From Hyphomicrobiales bacterium (GTDB lineage: Bacteria > Pseudomonadota > Alphaproteobacteria > Rhizobiales > Rhizobiaceae): 64,000 nt of DNA. This document shows, piece by piece, positions 18,821 to 27,549 of the stretch. The translations under genes and the position numbers were made by a program. The notes beneath the pieces are model-generated. The model was not told where the DNA came from and searched no databases. It worked only from the letters and a program-made list of their open reading frames with translations. The stretch is from contig UCJU01000015.1 of assembly GCA_900472925.1 (NCBI GenBank), forward strand, positions 43,336 to 107,335, written 5' to 3'. The stretch's first letter is position 1. Each line of letters begins with the position of its first letter.

Positions 18821-19641
18821 CGCGACTGGTCCTTCGATAAGTTCATGTGAGATGAGATGCCGGACGACGGTCCGGCCTGATGAATGTTGATGCCGGTATC
18901 GGCCAGCGCACCGATCATGTCGCGGTCGGCATCTTCTTCCAGAACGAGGGTGAGCATGGGGGACAGCGATGCGACCTGAAACGCGGTAGAGGCACCCAGC
19001 TTCTCGGAGGTGACGGCGGCCAGTGTTTTTGCGCTCATCTCGCAGGCCAGTCGCTTGAATATGGCATCCTCATAGATATCGGCGCACAGCCCCCGCTCGA
19101 GCGTCAGACCGCAGACGCCGACAATGCAGAGATCGGGCCGGATGTGCTCAAGCTGGCGTATGGCGGTCGTATCAATGGCGGCCCCTACCGCCGGATCGAC
19201 CCTGCCGCCGATCAGAATAAGCTCGATATCGGCATGACCGGCCAGTTCTGCGGCAATCGCCGGTGTGTTGGTGACGACGGTGAGTTTCAGGCCAACGCCC
19301 AAATGTTTTGCGATGGCAAGATTGGTCGAGCCGGCATCGAGAAAAACCACCATGTCATTCTGCACGAGGGAAGCTGTGGCTTGGCCGAGTACCGCCTTGC
19401 GATCCGGCATTTCGCCCATGCGGGTTTTGAGCGGAACGGTGGTGCCGGATGGGAGTAGCGCCCCGCCATAGACGCGTTCACATTCGCCTCTGGCCGCCAT
19501 CTCGCGCAGATCGCGCCGCACGGTGTCTTCCGAGACATCAAATGTTTGGGCGAGTTCCTGCGCCAACACGCGGCCATGCCGGTGCAATTGAGCGTAAATA
19601 AGAGCCTGTCGCTCACTGACGAAATGATCGGTTTTGGACAT
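18817..19641 (-). CDS. DeoR/GlpR-family transcriptional regulator
   Basis: The 274-residue protein has the N-terminal DeoR helix-turn-helix (SERQALIYAQL, then FDVSEDTVRRDLREM and the YGGALLP wing) and the C-terminal sensor domain of the family, which shares a fold with sugar-phosphate isomerases (FLDAGSTNLAIAKHL, then GVCGLTLERGL). Such regulators usually repress sugar uptake and catabolic genes and are relieved by a sugar phosphate. It is the first gene of a two-gene operon with the MFS transporter. Confidence 0.9.
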   Translation of the reverse strand: MSKTDHFVSERQALIYAQLHRHGRVLAQELAQTFDVSEDTVRRDLREMAARGECERVYGGALLPSGTTVPLKTRMGEMPDRKAVLGQATASLVQNDMVVFLDAGSTNLAIAKHLGVGLKLTVVTNTPAIAAELAGHADIELILIGGRVDPAVGAAIDTTAIRQLEHIRPDLCIVGVCGLTLERGLCADIYEDAIFKRLACEMSAKTLAAVTSEKLGASTAFQVASLSPMLTLVLEEDADRDMIGALADTGINIHQAGPSSGISSHMNLSKDQSR

Positions 19642-19773
19642 CGTGACTCAATCGGAGGAATCGTGCACAAACATGCATAACTCGGTGCACTGTGTTTCTC
19701 AAGCGGAAATTGAGGAATTTGCAGCGTGGTCCGGGCTTGAGGCGGCGAAAAACCGTGATGCCGGATGCTGGCT

Positions 19774-20673
19774 TCAGCTTTTGCGTTCTGCGACGAACCT
19801 TGCCGTCTGGATCAGAATATCCGCACGGTCACCATAGGCTGCCAGCAGTTCGGCAGCTTCTTTCACCAGTTCACGCAAGCGCGAGGTTGCCCATTCCGCG
19901 CCGCGCAGCGCGACCAGCGTGCCTTTGCCGCGTCCGGCATCCTTGCCGGTTGCCTTACCCATGGTTGCGGCGTCGGAGGTGAGGTCGAGAAGATCGTCGG
20001 CGAGCTGGAAGGCGAGGCCGATCTTTTCGCCGAAGCTGCGCAGGCGTTGGCGTTCCAGGTCGCCGCTTCCGGCAATGATCGCGCCCGCTTCGCAGGCAAA
20101 ACGGATCAGCGCACCGGTTTTCATGGCCTGCAAGGTGATGATCCCAGCCTCATCGGGAGGATTTTTTTCGGCAGCCAGATCCAGCGCCTGACCGCCAGCC
20201 ATACCGCCGATGCCTGCCGCTCTTGCCAAGGCCAAAACGAGGGCTGCCTTGCGGTCATCGGGCAGATCGGTTTCCGGTGCTGCAATGATGTCGAAGGCAA
20301 GCGTCAGCAGGCTGTCGCCCGCCAGAATGGCCGTGGCTTCATCGAATTTTCTGTGAACTGTCGGCTGGCCACGGCGCAGATCGTCATTGTCCATGGCAGG
20401 CAGGTCGTCATGCACCAGTGAGTAACAATGCAGGCATTCCAAGGCGGCGCCGACACGAAGCGCGACATCGGCATCGCCGTTTAAAAGAGATGCGGTTTCG
20501 ATTACGAGGAAGGGACGCAGACGTTTTCCACCGTTCAGAACGCCATGGCGCATCGCCTCGGCCAGATTTTCGGGCCGGGTGATCTCGTCTGTGTGCGTCT
20601 GGCTGGACAGGAGCCTGGCCAGCAAGGCTTCTGTCTGGGCGGCGTTGTCACGGAGCTGCGTTTCGAATGTCAT
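19774..20673 (-). CDS. ispA: Farnesyl diphosphate synthase (polyprenyl synthetase)
   Basis: The 299-residue prenyltransferase has the first aspartate-rich motif HDDLPAMDNDDLRRG and the second FQLADDLLD, plus GGKRLRPFL near the N terminus. It condenses isopentenyl and dimethylallyl diphosphate to farnesyl diphosphate; length and motifs fit IspA rather than a long-chain synthase. I chose the ATG at 20673, with AAGGA about 8 nt upstream; the open frame continues to 20838 but that extension would run into the divergent mtgA start. No xseB homologue is next to it. Confidence 0.92.
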   Translation of the reverse strand: MTFETQLRDNAAQTEALLARLLSSQTHTDEITRPENLAEAMRHGVLNGGKRLRPFLVIETASLLNGDADVALRVGAALECLHCYSLVHDDLPAMDNDDLRRGQPTVHRKFDEATAILAGDSLLTLAFDIIAAPETDLPDDRKAALVLALARAAGIGGMAGGQALDLAAEKNPPDEAGIITLQAMKTGALIRFACEAGAIIAGSGDLERQRLRSFGEKIGLAFQLADDLLDLTSDAATMGKATGKDAGRGKGTLVALRGAEWATSRLRELVKEAAELLAAYGDRADILIQTARFVAERKS

Positions 20674-20827
20674 AGGCCCGTTCCTTGTCATGAGCGCTGT
20701 TTGGCATGATGAAAAAGGGCTGGCAATGGTTTTTGTGATGCGGTTGGGGAACTTCGTTATCGGGACTCGCCTTGATGGTTCATGCGGAATATGAAAGGCT
20801 CCGATCTGGAGCGAGTGGGGACAGGAT

Positions 20828-21574
20828 TTGAGCAGCACGCCGGACAGCGAGACGGACTATGAAACGCTTGCCGACAGCGGGAGCAAACCGAAAGTGGATG
20901 TTCGAACCCTCGTGAGACGTGCTCTCCTGATCATTCTGGCTCTGCTGGTTTTGCCTTACCTGTTGATCCCGATCTACGCGTTGCCCTTCATGCGTCCGGT
21001 CTCGACACTGATGCTGGCCGAACTGGTGACGTTTCAGGGCTACGATCGCCGTTGGGTGCCTCTGGAGGACATTTCACCCCGTCTCATTCAATCGGTCATG
21101 ATGTCGGAGGACGGGCAGTTCTGTTCGCATGGCGGAGTGGACTGGAACCAGATGCAGACGGTGGTCACTGGTGCGCTGGAAGGTGAATCCACCCGGGGTG
21201 CCAGCACCATTCCGATGCAAACGGCCAAAAATCTGTTTCTATGGAATGGACGATCCTTCATCCGCAAAGGTCTGGAGTTGCCGCTGGCCGTCGTGTCCGA
21301 CTTCATCTGGTCGAAGAAGCGGATGATGGAAATTTATCTCAATGTCGCCGAATGGGGGCCTGGCATTTACGGTATCGAAGCCGCTGCTCAATATCACTTC
21401 AAGGTATCGGCCTCGAAATTGAGTTCCCGGCAGGCAGCCCTTCTGGCTGTCGCGCTTCCCAACCCGATCGACCGCGTGGCTGGCAAGCCCGGTCGTGGCA
21501 TGCAGCGTCTGGCCGGGCTCATCGAAAGACGAGCCCGGGGTTCAGGCGCTTATGTCGGGTGCGTGCTGGACTGA
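20828..21574 (+). CDS. mtgA: Monofunctional biosynthetic peptidoglycan transglycosylase
   Basis: This 248-residue GT51 glycosyltransferase polymerises lipid II into glycan strands and has no transpeptidase domain. A single membrane helix (about residues 33-58) is followed by the GT51 motifs [14 protein letters not shown] (catalytic Glu), [17 protein letters not shown], and [19 protein letters not shown]. The start is TTG at 20828, with GGGGACAGGA just upstream. It is divergent from ispA and ends 3 bp from the convergent galM gene. Confidence 0.95.
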   Translation: MSSTPDSETDYETLADSGSKPKVDVRTLVRRALLIILALLVLPYLLIPIYALPFMRPVSTLMLAELVTFQGYDRRWVPLEDISPRLIQSVMMSEDGQFCSHGGVDWNQMQTVVTGALEGESTRGASTIPMQTAKNLFLWNGRSFIRKGLELPLAVVSDFIWSKKRMMEIYLNVAEWGPGIYGIEAAAQYHFKVSASKLSSRQAALLAVALPNPIDRVAGKPGRGMQRLAGLIERRARGSGAYVGCVLD

Positions 21575-21577
21575 CAA

Positions 21578-22600
21578 TCAGCCCTTGGTGAAGATATAGT
21601 CGGTTTCCTGGCGCAGCGTTTCGCCGGGACGCAGGATAGCGTCGGGGAAGCCTTCGTGGTTGACGGCATCCGGCCATATCTGCGTTTCGAGGCAGAAGCC
21701 CGCACAGGGACCATAGGTCCGCCCGTCTAGACCCGGTGCGCCAGTGTTCAATTTGAATGCGGAATAGAACTGCACGCCGGGTTCCGTCGTGTGGACTTCG
21801 AGAGCGACATTCGAGGCCGGAGCATAGACGCGGGCGACCTTGCGTTTTGAAACGCGCTGCGGTGACAGGCAGAAATTATGGTCGAACGTCACCTGCTGGC
21901 CATTGTCTTCGCGACGCATCGGCGTTGATGTGCGCAGGTCGAAGACTGTGCCGTCTACGGGGCGGATTTCGCCAGTCGGAATTTGCCGCTCGGTTGTCGG
22001 CAAATAATGGTCGGCCGAAATTTCGATCTCGTGACCAAGCGCCGTTTCTGCGCCATCCAGATTGAAATAGGAATGCTGGCAGACATTGGCGATCGTCGGT
22101 GCGTCGGTGGTGGTTTCGTAGGCTACGGACAGGACGCCGCCTTCGCGGATCGTGTAGGTCGCCCGCACGGTGCAATTGCCGGGGTAACCGGCGCGGCCAT
22201 CGGGGTCAACGATCTGCAGCACCACATGGCTTGGGCCATGTTCCATGATCATCCAGTTGCGCTTGCCGATATTGTCGCTGCCGCCGTGGAGATGGGTAAC
22301 GCCCTTCTCGTTCAGTTCGAGCTGGTAGTCCTTGCCATCGAGAGTGAACTTGCCGTCGCCGATCCGGTTGGCGTTGCGCCCGGGTGTCGCGCCGAAATAA
22401 GAGGACAATTTCGGGTAATCGTCAAATTTATCGAAACCGAGAACCAGCGGTGGCTGATGGCCTTCAAGGCGCAAGTCCTGAATGACCGCGCCCCAGGTCA
22501 TGACATGCGCCGTCAGCCCGCCTGCCGAAATCGTGACGCGCTCGACTTTCTCACCTGTCGACGTCAGACCAAAATTTTCCCGTGCGCTGCTTTCGCTCAT
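21578..22600 (-). CDS. galM: Aldose 1-epimerase (galactose mutarotase)
   Basis: This 340-residue protein has the family signatures WGAVIQDLRL near the N terminus, the active-site NRIGDGKF and HLHGG regions, NVCQHSYFNLDG with its catalytic histidine, and a C-terminal glutamate in GFCLETQIWPDA. It interconverts alpha and beta anomers of hexoses such as glucose and galactose. The start ATG has GGGAGA about 9 nt upstream. No other sugar catabolic gene adjoins it. Confidence 0.92.
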   Translation of the reverse strand: MSESSARENFGLTSTGEKVERVTISAGGLTAHVMTWGAVIQDLRLEGHQPPLVLGFDKFDDYPKLSSYFGATPGRNANRIGDGKFTLDGKDYQLELNEKGVTHLHGGSDNIGKRNWMIMEHGPSHVVLQIVDPDGRAGYPGNCTVRATYTIREGGVLSVAYETTTDAPTIANVCQHSYFNLDGAETALGHEIEISADHYLPTTERQIPTGEIRPVDGTVFDLRTSTPMRREDNGQQVTFDHNFCLSPQRVSKRKVARVYAPASNVALEVHTTEPGVQFYSAFKLNTGAPGLDGRTYGPCAGFCLETQIWPDAVNHEGFPDAILRPGETLRQETDYIFTKG

Positions 22601-22671
22601 CTTGCCAGTCTCCCAATCAATGCAATCGGGCCGGACGTTGCTTCATTTTTGAGCGCCGTGCAATCTTTGAA

Positions 22672-23598
22672 TTACGCGCTCTGCTGACCGATGGCGTCCA
22701 GCTCATAGGGCGTCGTCTGGTAGATTTCGTTGATCCAGTTGCCAAAGAACAAATGTGCGTGGCTGCGCCACCGGTTGAGCGGTGTCAGGCTCGGGTCGTT
22801 GTGCGGGAAATAATCATGCGGCAGCTTGATGGGCACACCGGCATCCGCGTCGCGGAAATATTCCTCGGACAGTGAGGTCGAATCATATTCGACGTGGTTG
22901 AACATGTAGAGCCGTTTACCGCGCTTCTCATGCACAAGGCATACGCCCATCTCTTCAGACTCCATCAGAATTTCGAGGTCCGGATGCTTTTCAATGTCGG
23001 CGCGGCGCACCTCTGTCCAGCGAGAGACCGGCACCTGAAAATCATCCGAGAAACCGTTGAGGTAGATAGAGGCCGGAGAAAGATTGCGGTGACGGTAGAC
23101 GCCGAACGCCTTTTCCTTCAGCTCATGCTTGGGGACATCATGGAAATGGTAGATCGCCGCCATAGCGCCCCAGCAGACATTGAGCGTCGAATGGACATTC
23201 GTCTCCGTCCATTCGAAAATCTTCTTCATCTCATCCCAATAGGTCACGTCTTCATAGGTCAGTTTTTCGACAGGCGCGCCGGTGATGATGAAACCGTCAA
23301 ACTTGCGGTGACGGACCTCCTCCCATGTTTCGTAAAAGGATAGAAGGTGCTCTTCCGGCGTATTCTTGGCGCGGTGCCCGCCGATGCGCACCAGCGACAA
23401 CTCCACCTGGAGCGGCGATGCGCCCACCAGTCGTGCCATCTGGATCTCGGTCTTGATCTTGTTCGGCATGAGATTGAGAAGCCCGATCTGGAGCGGGCGA
23501 ATATCCTGCCGGATAGCCGCCGTTTCGGTCAGTACCCGCACGCCCTCTTGGATGAGAGTCTCAAAAGCAGGCAAGGTATCGGGAATCTTAATCGGCAT
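22672..23598 (-). CDS. metAA: Homoserine O-acetyltransferase of the MetA family
   Basis: This 308-residue MetA-family enzyme activates homoserine in methionine synthesis. The nucleophilic cysteine lies in NVCWGAMAA, and downstream ArgGluXGlu-like elements are conserved. In the acyl-CoA-choosing loop the sequence is [13 protein letters not shown]: the position that is glycine in succinyl-using E. coli MetA is glutamate here, as in the acetyl-using Bacillus enzyme. I therefore call it an acetyltransferase, although many databases would say succinyltransferase. The start ATG (23598) has GGAAGTGAG upstream. The leader carries a SAM-II riboswitch and a terminator. Confidence 0.9.
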   Translation of the reverse strand: MPIKIPDTLPAFETLIQEGVRVLTETAAIRQDIRPLQIGLLNLMPNKIKTEIQMARLVGASPLQVELSLVRIGGHRAKNTPEEHLLSFYETWEEVRHRKFDGFIITGAPVEKLTYEDVTYWDEMKKIFEWTETNVHSTLNVCWGAMAAIYHFHDVPKHELKEKAFGVYRHRNLSPASIYLNGFSDDFQVPVSRWTEVRRADIEKHPDLEILMESEEMGVCLVHEKRGKRLYMFNHVEYDSTSLSEEYFRDADAGVPIKLPHDYFPHNDPSLTPLNRWRSHAHLFFGNWINEIYQTTPYELDAIGQQSA

Positions 23599-23636
23599 GT
23601 CGAACTCACTTCCGTGGCGGCGAGGGCCCTGAACAC

Positions 23637-23666
23637 AAAAAAACCGGCAACGAAATCGCAGCCGGT
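23637..23666 (-). terminator. Intrinsic terminator in the metA leader (attenuator)
   Basis: On the minus strand ACCGGC ... GCCGGT forms a 6-bp stem that extends internally with CGA/TCG and is followed by seven T. It lies 38 bp upstream of the metA start and 26 bp after the riboswitch, so it can stop transcription before the gene. Confidence 0.8.
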
Positions 23667-23691
23667 CCTCGGAAATAACGTGTTTCCTCGA

Positions 23692-23745
23692 CCATTTAGC
23701 GACTTCTTTAAAGTGGCTGCAAGCCGGTCGGCAAATCACCACTGG
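23692..23745 (-). promoter_or_regulatory. SAM-II riboswitch upstream of metA
   Basis: Read on the minus strand, this segment has the conserved strings of the SAM-II (metA) pseudoknot aptamer in order: GTGGTGATTTG, CGGCTTGCAGCCAC, then AAGAAGTCGCTAAA. It binds S-adenosylmethionine and lowers expression of methionine genes in alphaproteobacteria. Its place before metA fits exactly. Confidence 0.93.
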
Positions 23746-23842
23746 CAGGTGTCATAATCCTACCGCCGAAGAAAATCAATATCACCGCTTTCCTGGGCTT
23801 TTCGGCCTTTCCATCCAACACCGTTCCGGGCTATGGCAGGGC

Positions 23843-24493
23843 ATGACGACCAGCCACTTTACCATTCTGCTTGGCGGCAGCATTACCGTGACAGATCGCT
23901 TGCAAAAGGCGGTGGCGGATACCCGCGTGATTGCCGCCGATAGCGGCATGCGCCATGCCGACACGCTGGGCCTTGAGCCGGAACTGTGGGTCGGCGATTT
24001 CGACTCTTCCGACACGGCTTTGCAACAGCGCTGGCCGAATGTGGAACAGCAGCCGTTCCCGGCTGCAAAAGGTGTAACGGATGGCGAGATTGCGGTGTCC
24101 GAGGCGCTGGCACGGGGTGCAAAACGGCTGACGCTGGTGGGTGCGCTGGCGGGTGAGCGTTCGGATCATGCATTGTTCCATCTGCTCTATGCCGTGTCGC
24201 TGACCGAGCGCGGCTTCGAGGTGATGCTGACATCGGGGGACGAAGAAGCCTATCCGCTGATGGAAGGCACATTCGAGCTCGATCTTCCCTCAGGATCGCT
24301 GTTTTCAGTTGCCGGTTTCACGGCACTGGAAGGGCTCGACATCGAGAATGCGCGCTATCCGCTCGCCAACTTCGCGCTTGCTTTCGGCTCGTCGCGCACT
24401 ATTTCCAACGTGGCGGAAGGGCGTTTGAGCCTTCGCCTTCAAAGCGGCAAAGCCATCGTGCTTGCCCGTCCTTATGATTTGACCGGAGCCTGA
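23843..24493 (+). CDS. thiN: Thiamine diphosphokinase
   Basis: This 216-residue protein transfers pyrophosphate from ATP to thiamine, making thiamine diphosphate directly. Family motifs are IAADSGMRHAD and WVGDFDSSD near the N terminus and ERSDHALFHLL in the middle. It is divergent from metA. Its product is the ligand of the TPP riboswitch 2 kb downstream, before the thiamine uptake operon, so salvage and uptake genes sit together. Confidence 0.93.
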   Translation: MTTSHFTILLGGSITVTDRLQKAVADTRVIAADSGMRHADTLGLEPELWVGDFDSSDTALQQRWPNVEQQPFPAAKGVTDGEIAVSEALARGAKRLTLVGALAGERSDHALFHLLYAVSLTERGFEVMLTSGDEEAYPLMEGTFELDLPSGSLFSVAGFTALEGLDIENARYPLANFALAFGSSRTISNVAEGRLSLRLQSGKAIVLARPYDLTGA

Positions 24494-24497
24494 ACCC

Positions 24498-26318
24498 TTG
24501 GCACCCCCTATTCTAAAACTCGACGATATCATGCTGACTTTCGGCGTCACGCCGCTGCTGAATGGTGCAAACCTGCAAGTGGAGCCGGGAGATCGCATCT
24601 GCCTTGTCGGCCGTAACGGTTCGGGCAAATCGACGCTGATGAAGATTGCCGCCGGTCTGGTCGAGGCGCAGTCGGGCGAAATCTTCCGGCATCCCGCGGC
24701 CACGATCCGGTATCTGGATCAGGCACCGGATTTTGCGGGTTACGAAACCGTTCAGGCCTATGCCGAAGCGGGTCTTGGACCAAGTGATGACGCTTACCGC
24801 GTGACCTATCTGCTCGAACATCTGGGTCTCACCGGTCAGGAACATCCGTCGAGCCTTTCGGGTGGCGAGGCGCGCCGTGCGGCGCTCGTTCGCGTCATGG
24901 CACCCGAGCCCGATATTCTGATGCTGGACGAGCCGACCAACCATCTGGATCTGCCGACCATCGAGTGGCTGGAAGGTGAACTGCAGCAGACGCGCAGCGC
25001 GCTGGTTCTGATTTCGCATGACCGCCGCTTTCTGGAAAAAGTCTCCAACTCCACTGTCTGGCTGGATCGCGGTCAGTCGCGCCGTCTCAGCCGTGGTTTC
25101 GGCCATTTCGAGGAATGGCGCGACAAGGTGCTGGAAGAGGAAGAGCTGGAGCAGCACAAGCTCGGCAAGGCTATCGAGCGCGAAGAGCACTGGATGCGCT
25201 ATGGCGTAACAGCGCGCCGCAAGCGCAACATGCGCCGCGTGGGTGAATTGCAGGCGATGCGCGCCGACTACCGTGGCCATAAAGGGCCGACGGGAAGCGT
25301 GCAGGCGACGGCTGCGGAAGGACGCGAGTCCGGCAAGCTCGTTATCGAAGCGGATCAGATCACCAAGGCTTACGGCGAGCGCACCATTGTTGCGCCGTTT
25401 TCGCTGCGTGTTCATCGCGGCGATTGCATCGGTTTCGTCGGGCCGAACGGTGCCGGCAAGACGACGCTCTTGAAGATGCTGACCGGGCAGCTCGAGCCTG
25501 ACACGGGCAAGGTCAAGCTCGGCACAAACCTGGAAGTCGCAACGCTGGACCAGAAGCGTGAGGATTTGAACCCGAACGATACATTGGCACATTATCTGAC
25601 CGATGGACGCGGTGAAAATCTCCTGGTCAACGGTGAGTTGAAGCACGTCACCGGCTACATGAAAGACTTTCTGTTCCAGCCGGAACAGGCCCGTACGCCG
25701 ATCCGCAATCTCTCCGGTGGGGAACGCGCGCGCCTCATGCTGGCGCGTATTCTGGCCCGTCCGACAAACCTTCTGATCCTCGATGAGCCGACCAACGATC
25801 TCGACATCGAGACGCTGGATCTGTTGCAGGAAATCGTCTCCGGCTTTTCCGGCACCGTTATACTCGTCAGCCATGACCGTGACTTTCTGGACCGGACCGT
25901 CACCTCCACCATCGCGCCCGTCAACCCTGACGCTCCCGACGGCCGCTGGATCGAATATGCCGGCGGTTATTCGGATATGATGGCGCAGCGCAAGGGTGCC
26001 TCGGACGAAAAGAAGAAGGCCGAGAAACAGGAAAAGGCAAAATCGGCGTCGAGTGCAGGTGCTGAACCGGCCAAAGCCAAGGGCAAGATGTCCTTCAAGC
26101 AGAAGTTCGCGCTCGAAAATCTGCCCAAGGAAATGGAAAAGACCCAGTTGGAGATCGCCGAGCGTGAAGAGCGCATGGCCGACCCCAGTCTGTTTGCCAA
26201 GAACCCTGAGATTTTCAGCAAGCTGGCCGATGAGATGTCGAAACTGCGGCATAAGCTCGAGACCATGGAAGAAGAATGGCTGGAGCTTGAAATGCTGCGC
26301 GAGGAGCTCGAAAACTAA
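24498..26318 (+). CDS. ABC-F family ATPase, Uup-like
   Basis: This 606-residue protein has two ABC ATPase domains in tandem and no membrane segment. Walker A motifs are GRNGSGKST (about residue 37) and GPNGAGKTT (about residue 315). The signatures are [13 protein letters not shown] and [13 protein letters not shown], and both Walker B motifs end in DEPTN. A charged inter-domain linker and a lysine/glutamate-rich C-terminal tail with coiled-coil character (from about residue 500) are typical of Uup/YheS-type ribosome-associated ABC-F proteins. The start is TTG, only 4 bp after thiN, so the two are probably cotranscribed. Confidence 0.88.
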   Translation: MAPPILKLDDIMLTFGVTPLLNGANLQVEPGDRICLVGRNGSGKSTLMKIAAGLVEAQSGEIFRHPAATIRYLDQAPDFAGYETVQAYAEAGLGPSDDAYRVTYLLEHLGLTGQEHPSSLSGGEARRAALVRVMAPEPDILMLDEPTNHLDLPTIEWLEGELQQTRSALVLISHDRRFLEKVSNSTVWLDRGQSRRLSRGFGHFEEWRDKVLEEEELEQHKLGKAIEREEHWMRYGVTARRKRNMRRVGELQAMRADYRGHKGPTGSVQATAAEGRESGKLVIEADQITKAYGERTIVAPFSLRVHRGDCIGFVGPNGAGKTTLLKMLTGQLEPDTGKVKLGTNLEVATLDQKREDLNPNDTLAHYLTDGRGENLLVNGELKHVTGYMKDFLFQPEQARTPIRNLSGGERARLMLARILARPTNLLILDEPTNDLDIETLDLLQEIVSGFSGTVILVSHDRDFLDRTVTSTIAPVNPDAPDGRWIEYAGGYSDMMAQRKGASDEKKKAEKQEKAKSASSAGAEPAKAKGKMSFKQKFALENLPKEMEKTQLEIAEREERMADPSLFAKNPEIFSKLADEMSKLRHKLETMEEEWLELEMLREELEN

Positions 26319-26322
26319 AGCC

Positions 26323-26364
26323 GATGGCGTCAGCGCCATCTTGCTAATTGGTGGATCACCAATT
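26323..26364. terminator. Two tandem hairpins after the ABC-F gene
   Basis: GATGGCG/CGCCATC (26323-26340) is followed by the perfect 8-bp hairpin AATTGGTG-GAT-CACCAATT (26346-26364). They lie between the ABC-F stop codon and the TPP riboswitch. No long T-run follows, so termination is only probable. Confidence 0.45.
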
Positions 26365-26380
26365 ACATCTTTGCCTAGAT

Positions 26381-26471
26381 CTAACGGGGTGCTTTGTCCT
26401 ATGCGGGACAAGGCTGAGAGGCTGAGCCAACCCGAAGAACCTGATCCGGTTAACACCGGCGGAGGGATTAG
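26381..26471 (+). promoter_or_regulatory. TPP (thi-box) riboswitch
   Basis: The sequence holds the TPP aptamer signatures in order: GGGGTGC, GGCTGAGAGG, ACCCGAAGAACCTGATCCGG and GGAGGGATTAG, with CTAA/TTAG closing the outer stem. It lies 55 bp upstream of the thiB start and is expected to turn the transport operon down when thiamine diphosphate is plentiful, probably by acting on the ribosome binding site, since no terminator with a T-run is seen after it. Confidence 0.97.
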
Positions 26472-26526
26472 ACGGCTTCCATCCAGACGCCTGTTCCCCG
26501 TTGCCTATTTCGAGGAGGTGCTGTTG

Positions 26527-27540
26527 ATGTATCGTCGTTTTTTCCTTCATTCGCTGATTGCCGCATCCGTTCTGCTGCCCGCCATTGCCGTGGCGCAGGA
26601 CAAAAAGACGCTGACTGTCTATACCTATGAAAGCTTCGTGTCCGAGTGGGGTCCCGGTCCCAAGGTCAAGGCCGCTTTCGAAGAGACGTGCAGCTGCACC
26701 GTCAATTTCGTTGCCGTGGCCGACGGTGTCGCGCTGTTGAACCGGCTGAAATTGGAAGGTCCCGGATCCAAGGCGGATGTTGTTGTGGGCTTGGACACCA
26801 ATCTCATTGCGGAAGCCAAGCAGACCGGGCTTTTCGAGGCGTCGGGGGTCGATCCGTCCGCAGCCAAGGTGCCCGGTGACTTCAAGGATGACGTCTTCGT
26901 TCCCTATGATTACGGCCATTTCGCCGTTGTCTACGACACGCAGACGCTGAAAAATCCGCCCAGGAGCCTCAAGGAACTGGTTGAGGGCGACCCATCGCAA
27001 AAAATTGCGATCCAGGATCCGCGCACCTCGACGCCGGGTCTTGGATTGCTGTTGTGGGTGAAATCGGTCTATGGCGACAAGGCGCCGGAGGCCTGGGCAA
27101 AACTGAAGGACCGCGTGTTGACGGTTACCCCCGGCTGGTCGGAATCCTACGGCCTGTTCACCAAGGGTGAAGTGCCGATGGTGCTGTCCTATACCACGTC
27201 GCCCGCCTACCACATGATTTCGGAAAAGACCGATCGCTATCAGGCCGCCAGCTTCGAGGAAGGACATTATATTCAGATCGAAGTGGCTGGCATCTTGAAG
27301 AATGCGCCGCAAAAGGACCTGGCAAAGCAGTTTCTCGCCTTCATGCTGACCACTGGTTTTCAGGACGCCATTCCGGAAAACAACTGGATGATGCCCGTTG
27401 CGGCGACATCTGCGCCTCTGCCGGACGCTTTCTCCAAGCTGGTTCAGCCCACAAAGACGTTCCTGATGGACCCGGAAGTGGTGGCGAAAAACCGCAAAGC
27501 CTGGATCGACGAATGGCTGACGGCCATGAGCGTGAAGTAA
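26527..27540 (+). CDS. thiB: Thiamine ABC transporter, substrate-binding protein
   Basis: This 337-residue periplasmic binding protein has a Sec signal peptide ending AIAVA-Q near residue 23. The mature protein starts with [16 protein letters not shown], and contains [10 protein letters not shown] and PYDYGHFAV, as in ThiB/TbpA. It binds thiamine and its phosphates for import by ThiPQ. I start at the ATG at 26527, with GAGGAGG about 9 nt upstream; the open frame begins much earlier (25996) but overlaps the ABC-F gene and riboswitch. Confidence 0.95.
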   Translation: MYRRFFLHSLIAASVLLPAIAVAQDKKTLTVYTYESFVSEWGPGPKVKAAFEETCSCTVNFVAVADGVALLNRLKLEGPGSKADVVVGLDTNLIAEAKQTGLFEASGVDPSAAKVPGDFKDDVFVPYDYGHFAVVYDTQTLKNPPRSLKELVEGDPSQKIAIQDPRTSTPGLGLLLWVKSVYGDKAPEAWAKLKDRVLTVTPGWSESYGLFTKGEVPMVLSYTTSPAYHMISEKTDRYQAASFEEGHYIQIEVAGILKNAPQKDLAKQFLAFMLTTGFQDAIPENNWMMPVAATSAPLPDAFSKLVQPTKTFLMDPEVVAKNRKAWIDEWLTAMSVK

Positions 27541-27549
27541 TCATCAACC

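Noticed and set aside
19634..19837. 67-residue plus-strand ORF between the DeoR and ispA genes
   Set aside because: No good ribosome binding site, and it runs into the ispA 3' end antisense; composition looks like chance.
24513..26456. 647-residue minus-strand ORF opposite the ABC-F gene and TPP riboswitch
   Set aside because: It covers the ABC-F gene in the opposite frame and crosses the riboswitch; no domain is visible.
25996..26526. Long N-terminal extension of the thiB frame
   Set aside because: It would overlap the ABC-F gene and the TPP riboswitch. The signal peptide and ribosome binding site place the start at 26527.
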